NCBI GenBank assembly: GCA_024402115.1
Contig: JAKSJQ010000011.1
Location: forward strand, 1-51,218
Direction: 5' to 3'
From: Bacteroidales bacterium
GTDB lineage: Bacteria; Bacteroidota; Bacteroidia; Bacteroidales; UBA932
DNA length: 51,218 nt
Of the stretch, positions 1 to 7,616 are shown in pieces (position 1 is the stretch's first letter; each line of letters opens with the position of its first letter). The notes under the pieces are model-generated. The model was not told where the DNA came from, searched no databases, and was given only the letters and a program-made list of their open reading frames with translations. The translations under genes and the position numbers were made by a program.

Positions 1-383
1 TCCTCTGCGTAGGTGAGAACCTCGAGGAGCGTGAGGCTGAGAAGCATTTCGCAGTTTGCGAGGCTCAGACCGTAAACGTTCTCAAGAACTTCACTGCTGA
101 GGACATGAAGAACATCGTCATCGCTTACGAGCCAGTTTGGGCTATCGGTACCGGTAAGACCGCTACTGCTGAGCAGGCTGAGGAGATCCACGCTTACATC
201 CGCAAGGTACTCGCTGACATGTTTGGTGCACAGGTTGCAGACGACACCACCATCCTTTACGGTGGTTCTTGCAAGCCTTCTAACGCTAAGGAGCTCTTCG
301 CTATGCCTGATATCGACGGTGGCCTCATCGGTGGCGCTGCTCTCAAGGCTGAGGACTTCATCGGCATCGCAGTTGCGTTTTAA
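1..383 (+). CDS. tpiA: Triosephosphate isomerase, C-terminal part (5' end outside window)
   Basis: The reading frame is open from the first bases of the window, so only the C-terminal half (about 126 codons) is present. Triosephosphate isomerase interconverts dihydroxyacetone phosphate and glyceraldehyde 3-phosphate in glycolysis, in the cytosol. The visible part carries the CVGE segment, the catalytic-glutamate motif [15 protein letters not shown] with the flexible phosphate-gripping loop 6, and the [10 protein letters not shown] and GGLIGGAAL phosphate-binding segments near the C terminus. Codons are strongly biased to AAG, GAG and CTC, as expected for a highly expressed glycolytic gene. 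A rho-independent terminator follows 20 bp after the stop. Identification is secure; only the upstream boundary is unknown. Confidence 0.97.
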   Translation, partial: LCVGENLEEREAEKHFAVCEAQTVNVLKNFTAEDMKNIVIAYEPVWAIGTGKTATAEQAEEIHAYIRKVLADMFGAQVADDTTILYGGSCKPSNAKELFAMPDIDGGLIGGAALKAEDFIGIAVAF

Positions 384-402
384 TTAGAAGTGATATAATA
401 AG

Positions 403-434
403 AATAGCCGGCCATTAAGGTCGGCTATTTTTTT
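403..434 (+). terminator. Rho-independent terminator of tpiA
   Basis: An 11-bp stem (403-413 with 419-429, one G-U pair) encloses a 5-base loop and runs into a T tract at 428-434. It lies between the convergent tpiA and ybaK genes. The opposite strand lacks a comparable T run, so it acts mainly on tpiA. Confidence 0.9.
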
Positions 435-482
435 GTCTATGACTATCGCGTGCCGGAAGCCGACATGACTCCATGACGATTC

Positions 483-959
483 TTATACGATGTCAGATGG
501 TTCTGCAGGAACAAAGGAGATAAGGTCCTCTGGATTGATCTTGAACTGAAGTCCTCGCACGCCCGCGCTAATATATATATGGTCATATAGCAGGGCACTT
601 TCCTCAATATAGGTTGGGAAAGGCTTCTTCATCCCGATAGGAGAGCAACCTCCCCTTATGTAGCCGGTCGTAGGAAGAAGCTCCTTCATGTGGATCAGGT
701 CACACTTCTTGTTTCCGGAGATCTTTGCCGCCTTCTTGAGGTTTATTTCCTCTCCGCCGGGGATGACGCACACGAAGTGGCCAGTCTTGTCGCCTTGAAG
801 GACGAGCGTCTTGAAAACCTGCTCCAGTGGCTCGCCTAGCTGAGCTGCCACATGGTCTGCAGCAAGGTTGTTCTCGTCGACTTCGTAAGGTACGAGTTCA
901 TAAGCTACGCCTGCCTTGTCCAGCAGACGGGCAGCATTTGTCTTTTCTATCTTGGCCAT
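483..959 (-). CDS. ybaK: Cys-tRNA(Pro)/Cys-tRNA(Cys) deacylase, YbaK/EbsC family
   Basis: A 158-residue single-domain protein of the usual YbaK length. The family hydrolyses mischarged Cys-tRNA(Pro) in trans, correcting an error that prolyl-tRNA synthetase makes. The conserved lysine region (EQVFKTLVLQ), the CVIPGGEEINLKKAA segment and the GGCSPIGMKK signature that separates YbaK from the other INS-fold deacylases are all present. It is the last gene of a minus-strand run and starts 3 bp after the rsmD stop, so it is co-transcribed with rsmD, the DUF3822 gene and the upstream membrane protein. Two of the four genes act on translation. Confidence 0.95.
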   Translation of the reverse strand: MAKIEKTNAARLLDKAGVAYELVPYEVDENNLAADHVAAQLGEPLEQVFKTLVLQGDKTGHFVCVIPGGEEINLKKAAKISGNKKCDLIHMKELLPTTGYIRGGCSPIGMKKPFPTYIEESALLYDHIYISAGVRGLQFKINPEDLISFVPAEPSDIV

Positions 960-962
960 AGT

Positions 963-1496
963 CTATTTCTCAAAGAAGCTGAAATGTACGTTTCCATATT
1001 TCCTCATCTTCACGAAGTGGGGATGCTCGCTGAAGTCGTAATCGTCTCCATGCTCAAGAATGAAATAGCATCCGTCATGCAGTATGTCCTTGGCAAAGAC
1101 CTTGTCAGGGATGCCTGCGAGTCCTTCTATCGCGTAAGGGGGGTCTGCAAAGATGAGGTCGAACTTCTCGTGACATATCTCGAGGAAGTCGAATACGTTA
1201 TGGTGTACGGTTGTGAGGTTGCTCAGTCCGAACTTCGCAGCCTGAGACTTGATGAAGTTTGCATGCATAGGCAGCATTTCCACGCAGTAGACGCGCTCAG
1301 CGCCACGCGAAGCAAACTCGTATGAGATTGCGCCTGTTCCCCCAAAGAGGTCAAGGACCTTGAGACCTTCGAACTCGTACTCGTTGTTGAGTATGTTGAA
1401 CAAGCCTTCCTTGGCGAAATCCGTGGTCGGACGCGCCTTGTAACCGTTAGGAGGGAATATCATCTTCCCCTTAAGCTTGCCACCTATGATTCTCAT
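963..1496 (-). CDS. rsmD: 16S rRNA (guanine(966)-N(2))-methyltransferase
   Basis: A 177-residue class I SAM-dependent methyltransferase. The N terminus (MRIIGGKLKGK) and the PTTDFAKEGLFNIL segment are typical of RsmD. The SAM-binding glycine motif reads DLFGGTGAISYEFASRGA and the catalytic motif is DPPY. RsmD methylates N2 of G966 in 16S rRNA during 30S assembly. Its ATG follows directly on the TAG stop of the DUF3822 gene with no spacer, so the two are probably translationally coupled. The DUF3822-rsmD pairing is common in Bacteroidota. Confidence 0.96.
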   Translation of the reverse strand: MRIIGGKLKGKMIFPPNGYKARPTTDFAKEGLFNILNNEYEFEGLKVLDLFGGTGAISYEFASRGAERVYCVEMLPMHANFIKSQAAKFGLSNLTTVHHNVFDFLEICHEKFDLIFADPPYAIEGLAGIPDKVFAKDILHDGCYFILEHGDDYDFSEHPHFVKMRKYGNVHFSFFEK

Positions 1497-2174
1497 CTAG
1501 AAGGTCTCGACTGAGTGGAAATAACTGTAGAGTGATTCTTCCTCCTCCGCAGAGAGCGGGGTGCGGAAATAGATCGTCGAAACTTCTGGGTTGAGCTGGA
1601 ATTTGCGCAATACCATAAATATAAAGTATTCCGCAGTCGTGAAGTCAGATGCTTCGAAGGAATTGCAGAGCAGGAGGGTCTTGCCCTGTGCTACGATGAG
1701 GTGGATGTAGCCGTCTGCATAGGAAGCGACGATCTTGTTGTATTCGCTGATCTTCTCGAGCGAGGTCAGCATGAAATATTGTTCCGGAATGAGAAGGCCC
1801 TTGCTTCCGTCTGTCTTTCTGACTGACTCATGAAGCATCCTGGCGAGAGTTCCGTTGACGCTGGTAGAGAAGACCGCAACGGCTCCGAACTGTGGAAGCT
1901 GTGCGTATCCGACGCCTTCCTCCGGGGCAAGGGTGAATGTCTCACCGAGCATAGCGCGTGCGTCCTCTGGTCTGAAGAAGTTCGTCGGGATGAGGGTGAA
2001 CTTCGGAGTAAATACCGAAATAGCTACCTCGTCAAACCTTTTCTGGAGTTCCGGAGTCGTAAAAACACGGTCTGCGCCCAGCCATTCTGACCGGGCGCAG
2101 CCGCTATTGATTGCGAATCCATCCGATTTGACCTGGATGGAAACCTGAGTATTATTACTCCCAGTTACCTGCAT
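1497..2174 (-). CDS. DUF3822 family protein
   Basis: A 225-residue cytosolic protein without signal peptide or membrane segment. The C-terminal part (LLCNSFEASDFTTAEYFIFMVLRKFQLNPE, here shown only as the match to the family's second half) and its place directly before rsmD fit DUF3822, a Bacteroidota family of unknown function that I recall as having an actin/hexokinase-like fold. The chosen ATG at 2174 lies inside the end of the upstream gene, a 20-bp overlap; no later in-frame ATG preserves the N-terminal part. A role in ribosome maturation is suggested only by gene order. Confidence 0.8.
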   Translation of the reverse strand: MQVTGSNNTQVSIQVKSDGFAINSGCARSEWLGADRVFTTPELQKRFDEVAISVFTPKFTLIPTNFFRPEDARAMLGETFTLAPEEGVGYAQLPQFGAVAVFSTSVNGTLARMLHESVRKTDGSKGLLIPEQYFMLTSLEKISEYNKIVASYADGYIHLIVAQGKTLLLCNSFEASDFTTAEYFIFMVLRKFQLNPEVSTIYFRTPLSAEEEESLYSYFHSVETF

Positions 2175-2874
2175 TGTTGTTAGGAGCTGAGATGCTACCT
2201 ACCATAAGGCCAGGGTAGCGTCCGCTGTCCTCCCTCTCAAAGTACCTGTTGACTACGAGCTGGTGATCGAGACCCTTGAGGAGGTACTCTACGATCTTAC
2301 CGTTCTGGTTGATAGCGTAAGGCATCTTAGCCTCGAAGAGAGGAACCTTTACACCTGAAACGGTCTTGATGGTAGACTCCATGAGAACTGAGTCGCCGCA
2401 TGCAGGGATGAATGCGATAGAGTCGATGCAGAAGTCGTCCCTCTTGCAAAGAGTATCCTTTACAGGGATTGGGTGGTTAACCTTACCCCATACTGACCTA
2501 CCGTTGAGGTACTCCTGATAGAGCTGTGCCTCGAGAGCCTCGCCCTTGAGCTTGCTGCCCTTGATGAAGTTTGTTCTGTTGAGGTCTGCGATAGAGTCGT
2601 CCTGTGAACCGAACTGGAGAACGATGTCCATCTTACCCTCGTTGTAGTACCACTTGAGTGAGTCGATAGTAGGAGCATACCTACCATACTGGCTCTTGAA
2701 TGAGTTCTGGAGGGTACGGATGTCTTTGAGACGCTGGATTGCAACCTGCTCGCGTGCGTCCTGCTGTTTGTTGAACTTTACTGGCTGCATGACGCTGTCT
2801 ACGCAGAGGTAAGCGAGTCCTGCGATGCAGAGTGGAAGCACTACTGCAGTGAGGATGATCTTCAAGATTTTCAT
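2155..2874 (-). CDS. Hypothetical protein with N-terminal membrane anchor
   Basis: I cannot assign this 239-residue protein to a named family. It starts with a short basic stretch and one hydrophobic helix (about residues 5-26), so it is probably an inner-membrane protein with a periplasmic C-terminal part, or is secreted. After the helix comes a charged region (residues 35-60), then a globular part with the segment SQYGRYAPTIDSLKWYYNEG, which loosely recalls the region after the helix in pilin-like pseudopilins; this is weak. Two cysteine pairs (LCKRDDFC and ACGD) could form disulfides outside the cytosol. It is the first gene of the operon, has its own promoter, and is rich in favoured codons, so it may be well expressed. 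Confidence 0.7.
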   Translation of the reverse strand: MKILKIILTAVVLPLCIAGLAYLCVDSVMQPVKFNKQQDAREQVAIQRLKDIRTLQNSFKSQYGRYAPTIDSLKWYYNEGKMDIVLQFGSQDDSIADLNRTNFIKGSKLKGEALEAQLYQEYLNGRSVWGKVNHPIPVKDTLCKRDDFCIDSIAFIPACGDSVLMESTIKTVSGVKVPLFEAKMPYAINQNGKIVEYLLKGLDHQLVVNRYFEREDSGRYPGLMVGSISAPNNNAGNWE

Positions 2875-2930
2875 TGTGGTATATTATTTTGTTTTATTTC
2901 GGTTTTAACAGTTGATTCTTAAAATCCGGA

Positions 2931-2961
2931 CAAAGTTAAAAAATTCATTTATGAAATGCAA
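2931..2961 (-). promoter_or_regulatory. Bacteroidota-type promoter for the 2874-483 operon
   Basis: On the minus strand, TTG (2961-2959), a 20-bp spacer and the -7 box TAACTTTG (2938-2931) match the Bacteroidota consensus (TTTG/TTG, about 19-21 bp, TAnnTTTG). Transcription should start near 2925, about 50 bp before the ATG at 2874. Confidence 0.75.
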
Positions 2962-2970
2962 TATAATTTC

Positions 2971-2978
2971 TAAATTTG
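2971..2978 (+). promoter_or_regulatory. -7 promoter box upstream of nrnA
   Basis: TAAATTTG matches the TAnnTTTG consensus. A clear -33 TTG at the right distance is missing. The expected start point near 2984 leaves a leader of only about 14 nt before the TTG start codon at 2998. The box lies back to back with the minus-strand promoter at 2931-2961. Confidence 0.6.
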
Positions 2979-2997
2979 CGTCATAAGATTTTGGCTT

Positions 2998-4047
2998 TTG
3001 GACACACTTGACAGACAGAGTCTCGCAAGACTCGACGAGCTTTTCGGAAAAGCGACCAATGTAGCGATAGTAACTCACGTTCATCCAGACGGAGATGCCC
3101 TTGGCAGCAGCTTCGGACTTCAGCATTATCTGAGGTCCAGAGGCGTAGCTTCTACGGTAATCGTACCTGACGAAGTGCCTGAGACTCTTTACTTTGTGCT
3201 TGAGGGCGCTGATGAGGCCCAGCCTGTCGTGGCTGCATCGGACCTGTCCCGTGCGGAGCAGATATTGGCGTCAGCAGATCTTCTCGTCTGTCTGGACTTC
3301 AATGCCTTCGGTAGGGCGGATCTTCTTGCGCCGGCTCTCGCTGCAATGACGTGCAAGAAAGTTCTCGTAGACCATCATCTCAGACCGGACCGAGATTCGT
3401 TCGACCTTTGTTTTTCCGATACGCAGGTATCTTCGGCCAGCGAACTCCTGTACCATGTTCTGATGTCAATGCCTGATGTCGCAGGTGATGCCTGTGCACT
3501 TCCCGCACATTGTGCGCGCTGCCTGATGACAGGTATGACCACAGATACCAACAACTTTGCAAATTCGACCTTCCCATCCACCTTGGACATGGCCTCGAAG
3601 CTGATCGCGGCTGGAGTGGACAGGGATTCGATACTGTATGGGATATACAATAACTATCGCGAGGAAAGATATCGTCTTCTCGGCCATCTCCTGTCGGATG
3701 TGTTGACCATCACCGCAGATGGCGTCGCATACATGGTGCTCGGTGAGGAGGACAAGCAGAAGTACGACGTGAGGGAAGGGGACACCGAAGCCTTCGTAAA
3801 TATGCCTCTGGGCATACGTGGGGTGAGGATGAGCATCTTTGCAAAGCAGCAGGACGAGTCCGTATATCGCATCTCGATCCGCTCGGAGAAGGGTGTGAGT
3901 GCGAATGTCTGTGCCGGTCAGTATTTCCATGGTGGCGGACATGAGAATGCCGCCGGAGGAAGGCTTGACATACCTGCGGATGTGACGGATACGAGGAGCG
4001 TTGCCGAGTATATCGAGGCAGTAACAAGGAAATTCTTCAACGAATGA
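2998..4047 (+). CDS. nrnA: DHH-family phosphoesterase, NrnA-like (oligoribonuclease / pAp phosphatase)
   Basis: A 349-residue DHH/DHHA1 phosphoesterase. The metal-binding motifs are THVHPDGDALGSS near the N terminus, a central DHH (DHHLRP), MTGMTTDTNNFANST, and the C-terminal DHHA1 signature GGGHENAAGG. NrnA-type enzymes degrade nano-RNA and dephosphorylate 3'-phosphoadenosine 5'-phosphate. No ATG or GTG precedes the first motif in frame, so the start must be TTG at 2998, 19 bp after a -7 promoter box. The stop overlaps the start of the next lipoprotein gene in an ATGA arrangement, so translation is coupled. c-di-AMP phosphodiesterase activity is possible, but the GdpP-type membrane and GGDEF parts are absent. 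Confidence 0.88.
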   Translation: MDTLDRQSLARLDELFGKATNVAIVTHVHPDGDALGSSFGLQHYLRSRGVASTVIVPDEVPETLYFVLEGADEAQPVVAASDLSRAEQILASADLLVCLDFNAFGRADLLAPALAAMTCKKVLVDHHLRPDRDSFDLCFSDTQVSSASELLYHVLMSMPDVAGDACALPAHCARCLMTGMTTDTNNFANSTFPSTLDMASKLIAAGVDRDSILYGIYNNYREERYRLLGHLLSDVLTITADGVAYMVLGEEDKQKYDVREGDTEAFVNMPLGIRGVRMSIFAKQQDESVYRISIRSEKGVSANVCAGQYFHGGGHENAAGGRLDIPADVTDTRSVAEYIEAVTRKFFNE

Positions 4048-4577
4048 GAAAGTTAATTATCATAGTGATGGCTCTGGCTCTCGCTTCATGCACCAAGGCG
4101 AGCTTCGAGTCCACATACAACAGCCAGGAGGCGAAGATTGACCAGTTCATCGAGTCCCAGCTCAAGAGGGACAGCACATTGACTGTCGTTCACAACAAGG
4201 GGTCTCACAGGCTCGTCCTCAGCCCGGGTCAGGGTGAAGAGCTTGGTGAGAAGGGTCGCGTCGCCTTCTACTACTGTGGATATGTCTTCAATTCGGGAAT
4301 ATCGCCGCAGTATATGTTCGCTACGAACAATAAGGATGAGGCGGAATCCGTAGGCTGGAATGCTGAGGCTACCGATTTCGAGGTGAAGACCGTGGACATG
4401 TCCTCTGCCGACTTGCATCGCGGGTTGCGAGAGGGCCTGGTCGGAGTGAAGGCCGGAGAGCAGTGCATAATACTGTTTTCGGGTAAATATGGCTTCGGAA
4501 AGAAGTCTGTCGGCACGATTCCTGCTAACTCAGCCTTGGCTTACGTCGTCTGGGTAGAGGGAGTAAGCAACGAATAA
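4044..4577 (+). CDS. FKBP-type peptidyl-prolyl isomerase lipoprotein (single domain)
   Basis: A 177-residue lipoprotein: signal sequence MRKLIIIVMALALASC with the lipidated cysteine at residue 16. The remainder is one FKBP-like domain (about residues 60-173), visible as GRVAFYYCGYVFNSG, LREGLVGVKAGEQCIILFSGKYGFG and IPANSALAYVVWVEG. It resembles the GldI-type FKBP lipoproteins of Bacteroidota, which probably help fold secreted or surface proteins in the periplasm. Its ATG overlaps the nrnA stop by 4 bp. It is followed by a second FKBP lipoprotein gene with its own promoter box. Gliding genes are not seen here, so I do not give it the gldI name. Confidence 0.85.
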   Translation: MRKLIIIVMALALASCTKASFESTYNSQEAKIDQFIESQLKRDSTLTVVHNKGSHRLVLSPGQGEELGEKGRVAFYYCGYVFNSGISPQYMFATNNKDEAESVGWNAEATDFEVKTVDMSSADLHRGLREGLVGVKAGEQCIILFSGKYGFGKKSVGTIPANSALAYVVWVEGVSNE

Positions 4578-4589
4578 CCGATTTTTTCG

Positions 4590-4597
4590 TATATTTG
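4590..4597 (+). promoter_or_regulatory. -7 promoter box upstream of the tandem-FKBP gene
   Basis: TATATTTG matches TAnnTTTG and lies 18 bp before the ATG at 4616, in the 38-bp gap after the first FKBP gene. No clear -33 TTG is seen. It suggests a second entry point within the nrnA-to-hydrolase chain. Confidence 0.6.
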
Positions 4598-4615
4598 CGA
4601 GATTAAATAAAAGAA

Positions 4616-5629
4616 ATGAAAAGAAGCTTAGCATATATTCTTTCAGCCTGTGCGCTTGTCGTGCTTTCTGCATCCTGCGCCAGGACAGTCAGCAGCTATA
4701 ACTATGCCGATGCCAAGAGGTATCTCGAGGCATGGATGTCCCAGAATCACCCTGGCGTGACGATGAGGCCTGACGGACTCTACATCCTTGACGAGACCGA
4801 AGGAACAGGCGATGTCGTCGGCAACAGTGACTACGTCTTCCTCACCTATACCGTCAGAAGCATCTCCGGCGCCATCGAGAAGACCACCGACCCGGAACTC
4901 ATGAAGCAGCTCGGAACCTACGAGAAGTCCACATACTATGGCAATCATGTGTGGAAGCTTGCAGAGAACCAGCAGCTTGCGGGTGTGGAGCTCGCCCTCA
5001 GGGATATGAAGGTGGGCGGCACAAGACGGGTCGTGATCCCACGCTGGCTTCTCACCAGCAACAGGCATGACTCCCTCAACGATTATCTCGATGACACCAA
5101 GGGCGCCTCATCGGATTTCATCTATGAATTGAAGGTCTCTGACGCCACCGACAGCCTTGACCGCTGGCAGATCGACACCATGGACAGGTTCATTGCAGCG
5201 AACTATGACAAGGACCAGATCAGGAAGCAGAGCCGCGGTTTCAGGTACATCCGCCTCAGCGAACCTTCAGACACCACTGCGTACAAGAAAGATTCAACCT
5301 TCTATATCAACTACACTGGAAAGCTCCTCAACGGACAGGTCTTCGATACCACAGATCCGAATATCGCGAAGATCCACAACATCTATTCAGCTTCCAAGGA
5401 TTACGCTCCTGTGAAGATCAAGATGGGTGAGAAGTATTCAGACATCACCCTTGGCGGATCCAGCACCATCAACGGTTTCTCACTTACCCTATGGAACATG
5501 AGACCTCATGAGAAGGGAGTCGGTATCTTCTTCTCGAACTATGGCTACGGAGCCAGCGGCTCCGGTGACAAGATTCCGGAATTTGCACCTCTTGTCTTTG
5601 AAATTGAAATCGTAGATAAGCCTGAATGA
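4616..5629 (+). CDS. Lipoprotein with two FKBP-like domains
   Basis: A 337-residue lipoprotein with lipobox SASC (lipidated Cys21). Two FKBP-type modules follow. The first (about residues 65-175) is divergent: VFLTYTVRSISG and LRDMKVGGTRRVVIP fit, but the usual active-site aromatic pattern is poor. The second (about 220-333) is more typical, with YINYTGKLLNGQVFDTT and IPEFAPLVFEIEIV. The expected place is the periplasmic face of the outer or inner membrane, acting as a folding helper for exported proteins. Its stop overlaps the MATE start by 4 bp (ATGA). The two adjacent FKBP lipoproteins may have arisen by duplication. Confidence 0.85.
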   Translation: MKRSLAYILSACALVVLSASCARTVSSYNYADAKRYLEAWMSQNHPGVTMRPDGLYILDETEGTGDVVGNSDYVFLTYTVRSISGAIEKTTDPELMKQLGTYEKSTYYGNHVWKLAENQQLAGVELALRDMKVGGTRRVVIPRWLLTSNRHDSLNDYLDDTKGASSDFIYELKVSDATDSLDRWQIDTMDRFIAANYDKDQIRKQSRGFRYIRLSEPSDTTAYKKDSTFYINYTGKLLNGQVFDTTDPNIAKIHNIYSASKDYAPVKIKMGEKYSDITLGGSSTINGFSLTLWNMRPHEKGVGIFFSNYGYGASGSGDKIPEFAPLVFEIEIVDKPE

Positions 5630-7014
5630 CAGAAAACAAAGCAGTACCAACGGAACTTGGTACAGAAAAGATAAGTAAGCTTTTGAAGAATTATGCCGTC
5701 CCTGCGATCATCGCAATGACGGCTTCTTCTCTCTATAATATGGTGGACAGCATCTTCATCGGACAGGGTGTGGGTGCTCTCGCCATATCCGGGTTGGCTA
5801 TCACCTTCCCGCTGATGAACCTCTCCGCAGCCTTCGGTACCTTGGTCGGTGTCGGAGGTGCGACAATGTTGTCGATCCTTCTCGGACAGAAGAATTATGC
5901 CGCGGCAAACAAGGTGCTCGGCAATGTGGTCAGCCTCAACATACTCGTTGGACTCCTTTTCATGGCCGTGTCTCTGGCCTTCCTGGATCCTATCCTTACT
6001 TTCTTCGGAGCCAGCGAGAACACCATAGGATATGCCCGTGAATATATGCAGATCATCCTCGCCGGCAACGTCGTGACGCACCTGTATTTCGGACTGAACG
6101 GTGCGATGCGATCATCCGGAAACCCGAGGACGGCGATGGGCCTGACGCTCTTTACCGTCATCTTCAATACCGTACTCGACCCGTTGATGATCTTCGGTCT
6201 CGGCATGGGCATACGTGGTGCTGCATGGGCCACGGTGTTCTCACAGACAGCAGCGCTGATCGTCATAATGGTGCTTTTCAGCGACAAGAAGAAAGTCCTT
6301 CACTTCGAGAAGGGTATCTGCCGCTTCGATTGGAGGATTGCCAAGGACTCGACCGAGATCGGCTTCGGACCTTTCCTGATGAATGCTGCAAGCTGCATCG
6401 TGACCATCTTCATCAACAAGCAGCTCGTGAAGTACTGCGGCGACCTCGGAGTAGGTGCGTACGGAATCAACAACAGGCTCACTTTCCTCTTCATCATGGT
6501 CTGCATGGGCTTCAATCAGGGAATGCAGCCTATCGCCGGATATAACTACGGTGCGAGGAAGTACAAGAGAGTCGTCGAGGTTTATAAGAAGACTACCGAC
6601 ATGGCGACCATTGTCGTGACCTTCGCCTTCATCTGCAGCGTTTTCTTCCCAAGGCTCCTTGCCGGCATCTTCACACATGATCCCGAGCTCATCGACCTTT
6701 CGTCACACGGCCTCAGAATCATGAACTGCTGTATATGGAGCATTGGCTACAGCATGGTCGCGACCAATCTTTTCCAGTCGCTCGGAATGATCACGAAGTC
6801 CATCTTCCTTTCGCTCTCGCGCCAGCTGATCATCCTCGTACCTCTGCTTTATCTCCTTCCTACTTTCCTCGGCGGAGACGGTGTGTGGTGGAGTTTCCCT
6901 ATCTCGGATATACTCGCTGCGCTCATAGCACTCGTGATGAGGGCAAAGCTTCTCAGACAGTTGAATTCACTCAATGACGGCGACGATCCGGCCGTCCTTG
7001 GCAGCAGAATGTAG
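5626..7014 (+). CDS. MATE family efflux transporter
   Basis: A 462-residue integral membrane protein of typical MATE length, with about 12 predicted helices in two halves. Recognisable features are the N-terminal YAVPAIIAMTASSLYNMVD segment (IFIGQGVGALAISGLAI follows), MNGAMRSSGNPRTAM-like text around residue 160 and GFNQGMQPIAGYNYGA in the second half. MATE proteins export cationic drugs or metabolites using a Na+ or H+ gradient. It is coupled by a 4-bp overlap to the FKBP gene before it and lies 2 bp from the cytidylate-kinase-like gene after it. Substrate cannot be predicted from the sequence. Confidence 0.93.
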   Translation: MTENKAVPTELGTEKISKLLKNYAVPAIIAMTASSLYNMVDSIFIGQGVGALAISGLAITFPLMNLSAAFGTLVGVGGATMLSILLGQKNYAAANKVLGNVVSLNILVGLLFMAVSLAFLDPILTFFGASENTIGYAREYMQIILAGNVVTHLYFGLNGAMRSSGNPRTAMGLTLFTVIFNTVLDPLMIFGLGMGIRGAAWATVFSQTAALIVIMVLFSDKKKVLHFEKGICRFDWRIAKDSTEIGFGPFLMNAASCIVTIFINKQLVKYCGDLGVGAYGINNRLTFLFIMVCMGFNQGMQPIAGYNYGARKYKRVVEVYKKTTDMATIVVTFAFICSVFFPRLLAGIFTHDPELIDLSSHGLRIMNCCIWSIGYSMVATNLFQSLGMITKSIFLSLSRQLIILVPLLYLLPTFLGGDGVWWSFPISDILAALIALVMRAKLLRQLNSLNDGDDPAVLGSRM

Positions 7015-7016
7015 AT

Positions 7017-7616
7017 ATGACAAAGAAGATAATCATCAATATCGGACGACAGTTCGGAAGCGGTGGAAAGTCTACTGCGATGGAACTTGGAAAGAAGCTC
7101 GGCATCCCTGTATATGACAACGAGCTCCTTACACGTGCGGCGCAGGAGAGCGGACTCAGCGCCGGTATGTTCTCCAGGAAGGATGAGAGCAAAAGCAGCT
7201 TTCTCCAGGGCATATCTTCAATGATAAACGGCTCGAATGAGGACATCATGTTGTTCCAGCTGCAGAGCCAGACCATCAGGAACATAGCCGAGAGCGGTTC
7301 CGCGATCATCGTGGGACGCTGCTCTGACTATATACTCCGCGATATGGATTGCACCTTGGATGTGTTCATCACAGCTTCAATGGAGAGCAGGAAGGCAAGG
7401 GTCGCTGAGCGCTGCGGAATTGAGCCTGAGAAGCTTGAGACATTCATCGAAAAGAAGGACAGGGCTCGTGAGAGCTACTACAATCACTATACTTTCGGCA
7501 ACTGGGGAGTGGCGTCAAACTACGACCTCTGTATCGATTCCTCCAAGATCGGAATTGAGCAGACTGCTGACATGATCATAGATTACGCCCGCAAGGCAGG
7601 ATTGCTGGATGAATAG
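7017..7616 (+). CDS. Cytidylate kinase-like family protein
   Basis: A 199-residue P-loop protein with GRQFGSGGKS at residues 10-19 followed by LGIPVYDNELL, which is the layout of the cytidylate kinase-like family (Pfam Cytidylate_kin2). It is distinct from canonical Cmk, and its substrate is not established. The segment IIVGRCSDYILRD and the arginine-rich lid (SRKARVAERCG) are kept, so it is probably an active nucleoside-monophosphate-type kinase. It begins 2 bp after the MATE stop and its own end overlaps the next start by 8 bp. Linkage to MATE exporters recurs in related genomes as far as I recall; the reason is unknown. Confidence 0.85.
   Translation: MTKKIIINIGRQFGSGGKSTAMELGKKLGIPVYDNELLTRAAQESGLSAGMFSRKDESKSSFLQGISSMINGSNEDIMLFQLQSQTIRNIAESGSAIIVGRCSDYILRDMDCTLDVFITASMESRKARVAERCGIEPEKLETFIEKKDRARESYYNHYTFGNWGVASNYDLCIDSSKIGIEQTADMIIDYARKAGLLDE

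Noticed and set aside
852..1325. Open frame of 157 codons antisense to ybaK and rsmD
   Set aside because: It is a shadow of two well-identified genes on the other strand, with no promoter or family similarity.
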